Below are positions 37,801 to 44,779 of a DNA stretch of 64,000 bases, piece by piece; positions within the stretch are counted from its first letter, which is position 1, and every line of letters begins with the position of its first letter. This DNA is from Chryseobacterium paludis (lineage in GTDB: Bacteria > Bacteroidota > Bacteroidia > Flavobacteriales > Weeksellaceae). The position numbers and the translations under genes are program-made. The notes below the pieces were generated by a model. It made no database searches. It was not told where the DNA came from and saw nothing but the letters and a program-made list of their open reading frames with translations. The stretch lies in assembly GCF_025403485.1 (NCBI RefSeq), contig NZ_CP099966.1:434001-498000 (forward strand), given 5' to 3'.

Positions 37801-38284
37801 TACATTAAAAGAATCTTTAAACGTGTTAGCTAGAGGCGATGCAAATGGAGGCTTACGAGAAGAATCTTCATCAATTGCAGGAGATGGAGTGATAACACAA
37901 GGCACGACAGGGCCTTTGCCTACAGTCGATGCAAATGGTATTGGAACTGCACCAGCTTCATTACCGACTAATGCCAATACTCATACAACAATACATCTTC
38001 ATCCGACTGGTATGTTTGAAGCAAATGGATTGGCGTATCCTTTTAACGCTCTAACTCCTACACAAGGAACAGATAGTGTAACCTTCTCAGGAAAAGGAAC
38101 AAATATAATTGTAGGTAGATTGGAGGTCGCAAATGCAACGAACGTGACGAAAAATCCCAATGGTACTTATAATGATTATAGACCTGTAGGAGCAGCTATT
38201 TATAGGGGAGGTAATGCAACTACGCCAGCAATGGTTTTAACTAAACAAGTAATGCAAAATATAATTAATAGAAATGGAAAATAA
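34841..38284 (+). CDS. Rhs toxin protein: DUF6443, Rhs core, JAMM-like C-terminal toxin
   Basis: 1147 residues. Signal peptide, then a DUF6443-type N-terminus (IRTVQYFDGLGRSKQIVNVK, TPILYDGFGRQTRDYLPVPQ), many YD repeats, and the Rhs-associated core at about residues 840-925 ([33 protein letters not shown]). After the core comes a variable 220-residue tip. It contains LREESSSI, then IHLHPTG (about residue 1052), TPTQGTD and TNIIVGRLE, a Glu...HxH...Asp order like JAB/JAMM (MPN) metallopeptidase toxins. That would make the tip a zinc peptidase, but the match is by eye. The stop overlaps the next gene by 11 bases, as toxin-immunity pairs often do. Confidence 0.85.
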   Translation: MKRHLIIKALFVFGLLSIASQTYAQTGTQNYIESITHLDTINIKKIRTVQYFDGLGRSKQIVNVKASPTGKDVVTPILYDGFGRQTRDYLPVPQQSTTNGAIYGQNSDLIDFPVGDPAGIYQGEKAFSEKTLENSPLDRLLEQKQVGTAWNGKPVKFEYATNTSTDIRKYVTTTTSIGDITTSVLNVSNDSNSLNGFYKANQLYKNSVKDEDGNETIEFKNGRGQTVLVRKVINATDNADTYYIYNEYSQLAFVIPPKASFAIKGLGVGLQIADTTLNDLCYQYRYDGKNRLVEKKLPGKGWEYMVYDKADRLILTQDAELRKINKWLVTKYDLLGRVVYTGIFSSLEGRPSLQSLLNNYVITEYRNAQGFTKNGMQIYYSKDFVDLETVLSVNYYDNYLTGDPFPTLVFDQTVLPSDVQQYGRSTKGLPVSSFVKNIEDDSWTKNYFYYDLKGRSIREFTLNHLGGYTNVEKQLDFSGVVKEILTQHKRLATDTEKTIREKFTYDDQNRLISHSHQVGAGAIEFLARNKYNELSQLEYKKVGGTVTAPLQQVDYKYNIRGWVTQINDPNALGGDLFGYKIKYNQVEGQESPNMDYSTLKVLPKYNGNIAEVDWKTSTIPNDNLRRYGYVYDNLNRLVAGFYQKDTNPSAKEYFEMMEYDLNGNITNLKRSADVLSGDPNTKLIDNLKYDYTGNKLTKVTEQQQNSTGYPYFVAPNEIGYDLNGSMISYKDKDLELIEYNFLNLPSKITGKPGQTQKNTTNLYRADGVKIRKIFSASSAMITQTDYLDGFQYKDAVLQFVPSAEGYYDFVKNKYIYNYTDHLGNVRLSYQKGTSGLEVIEENNYYPFGLKHEGYNGLAGNSAYQWKYNGKELQETGMYNYGARFYMPDIGRWGVVDPLAEKMTRHSPYNYAFNNPLRFIDPDGRDPIDYVNENGKKIGTDGTDVEGTLMVKNKDDQKAITTAEKNGQHIGTDKLSELNIGMVVPPDSTLKESLNVLARGDANGGLREESSSIAGDGVITQGTTGPLPTVDANGIGTAPASLPTNANTHTTIHLHPTGMFEANGLAYPFNALTPTQGTDSVTFSGKGTNIIVGRLEVANATNVTKNPNGTYNDYRPVGAAIYRGGNATTPAMVLTKQVMQNIINRNGK
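37438..37611 (+). repeat. Rhs core segment, copy 1 (in the full gene)
   Basis: It encodes [20 protein letters not shown] through DPDGRD. The same segment recurs in front of the tips at 38763 and 41430 and is the likely recombination region for exchanging tips. Confidence 0.85.
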
Positions 38285-38753
38285 ATTTTTAAAACAATAT
38301 TTTTTGTTGTCATTTTTACTTTTTTCAACACTTTTTCTCTCGCAGACAAAAAAAATAAATTTAATTATTTTAAATGATAGAGAGATTTCTAGAAGCATTT
38401 ATGATGTTACGTTAAAACCTATTACTGATGATTCTTTAGCTAATCCAATTATTGGGAAGTATGTTCCTGGAGATTTAGTTTTAGAATCTAAAGATTTTGA
38501 TAAACTATTATCTAGTAATAATAAAGATTTTGAAATGTCATTTACAGCAATATCAACTGTAAATCCAAATTTGGTTAAGGAAATTAATTATAATATAGTA
38601 ATGCCTAAGATTTATTTAAATTATGAGTATTTAATTATAAATGTTTTTAATATGTATGATAAGGTTTCTAAGAAAAAATATAATAAATTAATAAAGAATA
38701 ATAAAGAGTATTATGTGGTAATAGAAACTCCAGGTTCTATGAAGTTCGATTAG
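38274..38753 (+). CDS. candidate immunity protein for the main Rhs tip
   Basis: 159 residues, starting inside the last 11 bases of the toxin gene. It has its own signal peptide ([15 protein letters not shown]) and a mature part rich in Lys, Asn and Ile, including [19 protein letters not shown] and [18 protein letters not shown]. No known immunity family is recognised. The position and overlap argue for immunity; the export signal says it would protect in the periplasm or at the surface, so the toxin should act there. Confidence 0.65.
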   Translation: MENKFLKQYFLLSFLLFSTLFLSQTKKINLIILNDREISRSIYDVTLKPITDDSLANPIIGKYVPGDLVLESKDFDKLLSSNNKDFEMSFTAISTVNPNLVKEINYNIVMPKIYLNYEYLIINVFNMYDKVSKKKYNKLIKNNKEYYVVIETPGSMKFD

Positions 38754-38762
38754 AAAGAACTA

Positions 38763-38945
38763 TAAGTACAACGGCAAAGAGTTACAAGAGACCGGAATGT
38801 ATGATTATGGTGCAAGATTTTATATGCCCGATATCGGGAGATGGGGAGTTGTTGACCCGCTGGCGGAGAAATCTAGAAGATGGTCGCCTTATACTTACGC
38901 TCTGAATAATCCGATTTATTTTACCGATCCCGATGGAATGGACGT
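38763..38945 (+). repeat. Rhs core segment, copy 2 (orphan tip)
   Basis: Homology to the main gene resumes at [20 protein letters not shown], 10 bases after the immunity stop codon, and runs through DPDGMD. There is no start codon before the internal Met, as expected for a displaced tip. Confidence 0.85.
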
Positions 38946-39663
38946 CGTAGAATCGGCTTCAGGTACAATGTATACTGGAGCAGATGCACAATCAGCATTT
39001 TTAGCATTAAGAAATCAATTAGGAGGTGGTCCTGGACCAAAAATTATTTCTAGAAAAGAATGGGGAGCAAAATCTCCCATTTTAGGAGGTGGACGGTCAT
39101 ATGAAAAACTTAGTCCTAATATGAAAATGTTTGGCGCGTTTGATGTTCCAGTAGGAGGAGTTCCTATTGATTTAGCTAAATATTATAATACGATAACGGT
39201 ACATCATTCAGGAAATGGAGATAATTATATGTCCATACAAGAATTACAGGAAAAAGAACAAAATGATGGTTACGCAGATATTCCATACCATTTTGCTATT
39301 GACAGTAAAGGTAATATTTATGAAGGTAGACCTATAGATGTAAAGGGCTCTCATGTTAAAGGAGGAAACACGGGAAATATAGGTATTGTTTTGCTATCTG
39401 ATCTTGATACGGAAAATAAAGGATTAGGATATGTTAATAGTATAGTTGAGAGCTTAAGGGGTAATGGTGGTGCAAGTACAGCAATGCGTCAATCATTAAC
39501 AGATCTTGTCTCCCACTTGAATGGTAAATATGGTATTCAATATTTAGGAGGTCATAAAGAAAAAGCAACTGATCCAAGAAATTGTCCTGGGAACGGAGGC
39601 ATGAAAATAGTGGAATATTTAAGAAATAAATTACATATGTTATCCCCAAAAAATGAAAACTAA
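38797..39663 (+). CDS. orphan Rhs tip with peptidoglycan amidase (PGRP-like) toxin
   Basis: 288 residues from the first Met. Residues 1-48 are the Rhs core end. Then comes a linker shared with the third tip ([17 protein letters not shown]) and, from about residue 83, an N-acetylmuramoyl-L-alanine amidase / PGRP domain: [26 protein letters not shown] (zinc ligand His136/137), [49 protein letters not shown] (His253, Cys263). All zinc ligands are present. It would cut cell-wall peptide crosslinks in the periplasm. It lacks an export signal, so it is probably silent until recombined into the full Rhs gene, or it is expressed from internal starts. It overlaps the next gene by 11 bases. Confidence 0.85.
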   Translation: MYDYGARFYMPDIGRWGVVDPLAEKSRRWSPYTYALNNPIYFTDPDGMDVVESASGTMYTGADAQSAFLALRNQLGGGPGPKIISRKEWGAKSPILGGGRSYEKLSPNMKMFGAFDVPVGGVPIDLAKYYNTITVHHSGNGDNYMSIQELQEKEQNDGYADIPYHFAIDSKGNIYEGRPIDVKGSHVKGGNTGNIGIVLLSDLDTENKGLGYVNSIVESLRGNGGASTAMRQSLTDLVSHLNGKYGIQYLGGHKEKATDPRNCPGNGGMKIVEYLRNKLHMLSPKNEN

Positions 39664-40063
39664 AAAACCAATTGCATTTTATTTACTAAGCTTTATATCA
39701 TTAGTTTTAATCCTGTTAACTAATAAAAGTTTTCATGATGATGGGACAGAACTGTTAGATAAAATCATAATCTCAACTATAATATTTAATCTCCTATTAT
39801 CTTTTTTTTCTTTTGAAAATAAAATATTGATTTATATAGTTGCTTTACAATTTTTATATACAATTTTTACAGTAAGCTATAACGATGAAATGGATAGTTA
39901 TTTTTATAGAATAAGCTATGTTTTTAGCATAGGTAAAATACATAATAACTCATTATCGGCAATGATACAAAATATTTGGTTTATCTCTTTCTTACTATCA
40001 ATAATCTTAGAAATTATTTTTTTGATAAAGACAGTTTATAGAAAAATAGTAAATAAACATTAA
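39653..40063 (+). CDS. membrane immunity protein candidate for the amidase tip
   Basis: 136 residues with about four hydrophobic segments ([66 protein letters not shown]). It starts within the end of the amidase tip. An inner-membrane protein is a natural place for protection against a periplasmic cell-wall enzyme. No family is recognised. Confidence 0.6.
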   Translation: MKTKKPIAFYLLSFISLVLILLTNKSFHDDGTELLDKIIISTIIFNLLLSFFSFENKILIYIVALQFLYTIFTVSYNDEMDSYFYRISYVFSIGKIHNNSLSAMIQNIWFISFLLSIILEIIFLIKTVYRKIVNKH

Positions 40064-40102
40064 CCCACTACGCAAAGGAGTTTCCCGACTTTGAGCGGAT
40101 AA

Positions 40103-40573
40103 AATAAACCCTCGCAAAATGCGAGGCTTAGAGATCGATATGGTTACGGAAAGGGAGTGTTAAGTGATATACAAGGTGTTGGAAAATTAATTATGGATGT
40201 TCCAAGCCTCTTATCTGATTCTTTTAGTTCAATTGGCGAAGGTGAAAGTGGAGAGGAAACAGTTATTGCAACTGCAGTTTTACTAATGAATGTGAGAAAA
40301 GGCAAGTTTGGAAATGTTGCTAGAATGGGAAATTTAGGAGGTAAGTTTATGAAATTAGCCAGAACTCTTAAATTAAATATACATAGCCCTACTACAATGA
40401 GTATATTGGAAAATGCAGATAATACAGTGCAAGAATTTATATCCGCACATAGACAAGGTAGTATAAAATCTGTTTTTCCAGCAGAACATTTAAACAGTAC
40501 TGTTAAAGAAGCTTTACAAAGTGGTAATACAACTGTGCGAAAATTATTAACAGATAGTAGATTTTTAAAATAA
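40103..40573 (+). pseudogene. orphan toxin tip of unknown type, no start
   Basis: The frame opens at 40103 without an ATG and reads ARLRDRYGYGKGVLSDIQGV and on; a GTG at 40157 is the only early start. A glycine-rich pretoxin-like part (GGKFMKLARTLKLN) is followed by a distinct C-terminal module: DNTVQEFISAHRQGSIKSVF, AEHLNSTVKEALQSGNTTVR, KLLTDSRFLK. The Rhs core in front is missing, so it is a 5'-truncated silent cassette. The toxin family is not recognised. The stop codon TAA overlaps the ATG of the next gene by one base. Confidence 0.6.
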
Positions 40574-40842
40574 TGGAAAATAAAAATACTGAAATAAACA
40601 AATTACTTATCAAAATAAGTAAAGAATCATTGCAGAATTATAAAATTGTTGATTTTTGGGAAGCAGATACTACAGCAATAGGTATTCAAATAGACGAAAT
40701 TTTAATATATGTATCCACATTTAATTATGATAAAGCCCATAAATACAATGTAATTATCGAAGAATATGATACAGGCAAATTAATAGATGAAGAGAAAGAA
40801 AGTTCATATGATGAATTAGTTGAAACTATTAATAATCTGTAA
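40573..40842 (+). CDS. candidate immunity protein, 89 aa
   Basis: 89 residues, acidic and soluble (VDFWEADTTAIGIQIDEILI, VIIEEYDTGKLIDEEKESSY). It shares one base with the stop of the preceding toxin tip, the usual arrangement of polymorphic toxin-immunity pairs. There is no signal peptide or membrane span, so the cognate toxin should act in the cytosol. No family is recognised. Confidence 0.55.
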   Translation: MENKNTEINKLLIKISKESLQNYKIVDFWEADTTAIGIQIDEILIYVSTFNYDKAHKYNVIIEEYDTGKLIDEEKESSYDELVETINNL

Positions 40843-41195
40843 AATAAAATCCCCCCGCTACGCAAGGTCATAGACTTTGCTAATCTATAATCACGGATAT
40901 AAATGTCTATCAGATCGTAAAGCGTTTGTTTTTTACTTTCTTCCAGTTGTTCCAAATCCTTAATTCTTTCTACGGTTCTTTTATCAAAAGAAACCTGATT
41001 GGTCCCACCTACCAAATAATCTAAACTTACGCCAAGAGCATCTGCAATTTTTTTTGCAACATCAACAGAAGGAATCGCTTCCCCTCTTTCGTACTTGCCG
41101 ATAATATCACCGGAAGTTCCAATGGTCTTTCCAAGATTACTTTGTTTTATTTTTTTCTGCTTACGAGCAAAAGCCAATCTGTCTGCAAAAGCCAT
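40725..41195 (-). CDS. XRE-family HTH regulator with run-on C-terminus
   Basis: 156 residues as read. Residues about 1-64 are a normal Cro/C1 domain (AFARKQKKIKQSNLGKTIGT, IIGKYERGEAIPSVDVAKKI, ALGVSLDYLVGG) followed by a helical tail (RTVERIKDLEQLEESKKQTL) that usually ends near residue 110. After RLAKSM the frame continues antisense into the immunity gene (MTLRSGGILFYRLL...), so the natural stop seems lost where a tip cassette was inserted. It is a homologue of the remnant at 1-180. It probably still binds DNA; its target is unknown. Confidence 0.7.
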   Translation of the reverse strand: MAFADRLAFARKQKKIKQSNLGKTIGTSGDIIGKYERGEAIPSVDVAKKIADALGVSLDYLVGGTNQVSFDKRTVERIKDLEQLEESKKQTLYDLIDIYIRDYRLAKSMTLRSGGILFYRLLIVSTNSSYELSFSSSINLPVSYSSIITLYLWALS

Positions 41196-41429
41196 AAATA
41201 GGTCGTTTTTATTAGTTATAAACTAAGAATAAATTTATTTGACATTAATTGTTTTTTTTAATTGAAATAAAAAACTTTGCGAATAAAAATCGCGCGCCGC
41301 CGAAATTTTTATTTTTCAAATGAATAAATCTGTATTTTTGAAAAGTGACAGAAAAGCGTTCAAAAAATAAACCCTCGCGCGAGGAAAAAATGAAGTAGAG
41401 AAATCCCGAAAAATACAGTAGAGTACGGT

Positions 41430-41575
41430 ATGTATGATTACGGAGCGAGATTCTATATGCCTGATTTGGGAAGATGGGGTGTTATAGATCCATTAGCAGA
41501 AACATCTCGTCGTTGGTCTACCTATAATTATGCTCTTAATAATCCTATTCATAACATTGATCCTGATGGTAGAGC
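41430..41575 (+). repeat. Rhs core segment, copy 3 (orphan tip)
   Basis: It encodes [20 protein letters not shown] through DPDGRA. The homology with the other copies starts abruptly a few bases before the Met, shorter at the 5' side than copy 2. Confidence 0.8.
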
Positions 41576-42297
41576 TGTAATAGGTAGTGGAGATAATATC
41601 ACTTATACAGGAGAGGATGCACAGTCTGCTTTTTTACAACTCAAAAATTCAATGTCAAAACCTTCTGATGACATAACTGTTAATAATAAAGGACTTATTT
41701 CAAATATTCTTAGAAATGGTCAGCCTAATAGGTTTTTTGATCAAAGTGGAAAACAATTGTATTTCAATGACTCAAAAAATGATGATAAGTATATGCTTTC
41801 TCAAAATTTTAATATTGGAGATCGGTTATATTATCCTATTTCATATTTTGATTTAAGTTCTCAAGTGACTGGGGTTTTTCATAATAATCAGTTAATGCTT
41901 ATGAATAGCTTAGATGGAATAGGAAGTAAATTTAATTCTTATTTTGATATGTTTTTAAATTCCTATAATGTTGGAGCTGGAAAAAGGCTCTGATTTTACC
42001 TATAGTTTTTTAGTTCCTGTTCTACAAAGTAACAATGTTGAAATTACGAATGAGAATTTACAGGATAAGTTCATTCCAAATGCTTTCTTTAGGTTTGGCA
42101 ATGTAAATGTGGTTTATAATACTTTTGATGCTGGTAATTTTATGTGGGGAGCATGGACTAAATATACAGGTCTTTCGGCTGAAAAAGCCATGTGGGGAAC
42201 TAGAATAAATGAATTTGGTAGTGATAGTTCCAGAGATCAAATGCTATATGGAGAGGGCATAGATATTTCTATAAAGGGACTTACAAAAAATGATACT
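41430..42297 (+). pseudogene. third orphan Rhs tip, frameshifted
   Basis: It begins with the Rhs core end, then the linker [20 protein letters not shown] shared with the amidase tip, then a novel region ([40 protein letters not shown]). At about 41983 the frame breaks in a run of five A: one frame ends VGAGKRL-stop, while the next continues [20 protein letters not shown] to NFMWGAWTKYTGLSAEKAMW and DSSRDQMLYGEGIDI. Removing one A restores GAGKGSD and a single toxin. After the break, the toxin frame runs without a stop into the following membrane gene. The C-terminal block looks like a small polymorphic toxin; family unsure. Confidence 0.65.
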
Positions 42298-42582
42298 ATG
42301 AAAAAGAAAAGTTTTTTTTTATTACTAATTTTAATAATTTGCTTATTAGTAAGATATAGACTATACAATAATTTAATACCTAATTTTGTTTTTAACGTAG
42401 TAAATCCAAGACAATTACAGGGGATTTTTAATATAATATTTTATTTAGGTATAGTATTTCAAACAATATTAGTTATTACAATAATAGCTGATTACAAGAA
42501 AATGAAAATTCTGGATTTTATAATAGCAGGATTTTCATTACTATTTCTGATATCCTTCATTATTTTGATATTTACTATTTGA
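42298..42582 (+). CDS. small membrane protein, immunity candidate for the third tip
   Basis: 94 residues from the ATG at 42298 (MKKKSFFLLLILIICLLVRY), with about three hydrophobic spans (GIFNIIFYLGIVFQTILVITII, IIAGFSLLFLISFIILIF in part). It is in the same frame as the second half of the broken tip, so a stop codon between toxin and immunity protein is lacking in the present sequence. The position suggests immunity; no family is recognised. Confidence 0.5.
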   Translation: MKKKSFFLLLILIICLLVRYRLYNNLIPNFVFNVVNPRQLQGIFNIIFYLGIVFQTILVITIIADYKKMKILDFIIAGFSLLFLISFIILIFTI

Positions 42583-42624
42583 CATTATATTTAGAACTAA
42601 TAGATATTTCTTTTTTGATGATAA

Positions 42625-42860
42625 CATAGAAAATATAAGAATTTCTTTCTTGATTCAGGTTATAAATCTTCTCAAGCATCTAATAATATTAATTTTAAAA
42701 GGGGAGATATATTATTATGGGAAGGACATATGATGGAAGTTGTGGGTTCAAAAGAAGGCGGGGATATATATAATTTAGAAACACCCATAATTAACATTAA
42801 AGCCACCAAATTGGTGGCTTTCTGCATTTGCAAATATAACAGCAGAGTGAGCAATTGATG
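42625..42860 (+). pseudogene. remnant of a CHAP/NlpC-like toxin tip
   Basis: The open frame, without start, reads KYKNFFLDSGYKSSQASNNI then NFKRGDILLWEGHMMEVVGS. The GDILLW...GHMMEVV pattern is that of a CHAP or NlpC/P60 cysteine-peptidase C-terminal half (the catalytic His strand); the catalytic Cys half is missing. It is probably the fourth, mostly deleted, tip of the array. The frame then runs through a hairpin and stops. Confidence 0.55.
42799..42821. terminator. hairpin at the end of the tip array
   Basis: AAAGCCACCAA-A-TTGGTGGCTTT is a near-perfect palindrome and could end transcription on either strand. It marks the right end of the Rhs array. Confidence 0.6.
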
Positions 42861-42996
42861 AAATAGGGAGTATTGAAGGGTGTAATAAATGGGGGGATTC
42901 TTAGATCCGAAAGTAAAGGATTCTCAATGCCAAACATTACCAAATTATACTTTAATATCCTCATTATATCCTACTGCTTTATAACTTCATTCACTT

Positions 42997-44304
42997 ATGT
43001 ATGAAGAAATGAAAAAAGAAAACAACATAAATGATACGGTAGAAAAAGTAAAAGATACTTTACTGGTATTAAACAATACGATCAATACCATCAGACTTGT
43101 TCAGGGTGTTGATAAAGAAGGCAATCTCAAAGAAGTTTTACCTGAAAATACAAGCTCCCAACAAATGATCCGTATTGATGCCGATGAAGGCTCATTCACC
43201 AGTTTCTTTACGGATTTTTACAGTCAGCTTAAAAGCCCTTCTGATTTCTCATTTTTCAAAGTAACGGAATATGAGGCTACCCAGACAGCTACAGAACTAC
43301 AGGAGTATGTTAAGAATGCTTCTGTAGAGGAAAGAAGGAATCTAAAACAGTATGAAGTTTCTATAGAAAGGGTAGAGGCTCATAAAACCCAATCTCCAAT
43401 AAATAATACATCAACTAAAGAAGATGCCTTATACCGTTATGAGGCAGAGCAGATTGATTGGAGCACGATGGAAAAGCTGGGCCTTAACAGGGAGATGCTT
43501 GAAAAGATGAATGCGTTAGATCCATTATTAAGAGGGTTTAAAACGCCTATACTTGTTCCTGTTACCATTAATCTGGGAACAGCGGTCAGTACAATGGAGG
43601 TAAGGCTTTCCCTTCAGGTGCAGGATTCAGGAGAAGTAGGAGTGCTCCTGCATGGAGTGCGTAAAGAGCCTGATCTTAATTCGAAGTTCTTTGGGCATGA
43701 GTTTACCCGGGAAGATAAGAGAAACCTTATTGAATCCGGAAATATGGGTAGGGTGGTTAATCTTATCAATCCCAAGACTGATGAAGTGATTCCCTCTGTG
43801 ATCAGCAGGGATCGGCTGACCAATGAACTGATTGCCTTAAGGGCTGAATTTATGAGGGTTCCACTGGTCATTAAAGGAGTGACATTGAATCTGGAGCAAA
43901 GGCGGACTCTTCTGGAAGGAAAACCTTTGTTTATTGAAAATATGCTTTCCAAAAGAGGAACATTATTTAATGCTACGCTTCAGTTTAATGCTGATAAAAG
44001 GTATGTGGAGTTTCAGTTTAAGAAAAATATTAAGAGCCTTTCGATGAAGGATTTGAATAGTAGAGAAAGAGCGGAGGTTCCGAGTGTATTCAGAGGGCGG
44101 AAGTTATATTCATGGCAGATGGATAAATTAAAGGCAGGAGAGACGGCGTATATCAATAGTCTTACGGATGGGAAAGGGAAGAAATACCAAGGGTATATGA
44201 CGTTTAATAGGGAGGTGGGAAAGATTGAGTTTTCGTTTCGGAATCCGAGGAAGCAGTTGGGTAATACAGAGAACAAAACTATATCAAAGGGTAAAAGGAT
44301 TTGA
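42997..44304 (+). CDS. DUF4099/DUF3945 protein of integrative conjugative elements
   Basis: 435 residues; the better start may be MKKENNINDT, four codons in. The middle (YRYEAEQIDWSTMEKLGLNR, ALDPLLRGFKTPILVPVTIN) is DUF4099-like. The C-terminal half has two related blocks (LRAEFMRVPLVIKGVTLNLE / RREL-type GKPLFIENMLSKRGTLFNAT, then AEVPSVFRGRKLYSWQMDKL / YINSLTDGKGKKYQGYMTFN), the DUF3945 repeat. Such proteins are encoded on conjugative transposons of Bacteroidota beside a topoisomerase and helicase, with unknown molecular role. Its codon use is visibly richer in G and C than the Rhs array to the left. Confidence 0.82.
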   Translation: MYEEMKKENNINDTVEKVKDTLLVLNNTINTIRLVQGVDKEGNLKEVLPENTSSQQMIRIDADEGSFTSFFTDFYSQLKSPSDFSFFKVTEYEATQTATELQEYVKNASVEERRNLKQYEVSIERVEAHKTQSPINNTSTKEDALYRYEAEQIDWSTMEKLGLNREMLEKMNALDPLLRGFKTPILVPVTINLGTAVSTMEVRLSLQVQDSGEVGVLLHGVRKEPDLNSKFFGHEFTREDKRNLIESGNMGRVVNLINPKTDEVIPSVISRDRLTNELIALRAEFMRVPLVIKGVTLNLEQRRTLLEGKPLFIENMLSKRGTLFNATLQFNADKRYVEFQFKKNIKSLSMKDLNSRERAEVPSVFRGRKLYSWQMDKLKAGETAYINSLTDGKGKKYQGYMTFNREVGKIEFSFRNPRKQLGNTENKTISKGKRI

Positions 44305-44779
44305 TATGGTGTAGTCTCTTTAATGATATTAGTATAATCAATAGTGAGCTTATATTGAAACATTTTGTAGTTGATAGTGAACAAATGTCGAAAGTTTCAA
44401 AGTAATCAAACTTGCCTAGTGGACTTGACAGTATTATCTTCGAACACTTTTATAAATGATTTGGATTGTTTGAATCAAAATATATTAGAATTACAAAGTT
44501 CATTTTTATCAAACAATTTTCTTGTAGACTAAAACTTCTTGCAATATAATTTTAGGTATTTGAAACAATCGAAGTTGGTAGTTTGACTTTAGTTTACCTC
44601 GATTGTCTTTTAATTCAAAACTGCTATTATGTGCTGTTTATTTTTTAGTTTTTATTTATTCAGTATCTTGCTCTTTAGATCCGGATTGTAGGATTTAATC
44701 AATTTAAAAAAACAAAATTAAATCCACAGGAGATTCACTATTAATTGCTATCTTATATTCTCTCATTAATGACTAACTA
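44305..44779. other. gap between the DUF3945 gene and the SEC-C gene
   Basis: No complete gene. Around 44422-44531 the plus strand has a short protein-like run (INDLDCLNQNILELQSSF) without start, probably debris. The rest is AT-rich apart from the hairpin at 44565. Confidence 0.45.
44565..44611 (+). terminator. terminator-like hairpin (plus strand)
   Basis: ACAATCGA / TCGATTGT (8 bp) with an inner GGTA / TACC pair, followed by CTTTT. It lies 260 bases past the DUF3945 stop. Confidence 0.5.

Noticed and set aside
42058..42854. Minus-strand open frames opposite the third and fourth Rhs tips
   Set aside because: They are antisense to frames with clear toxin or immunity features and have no own motifs.
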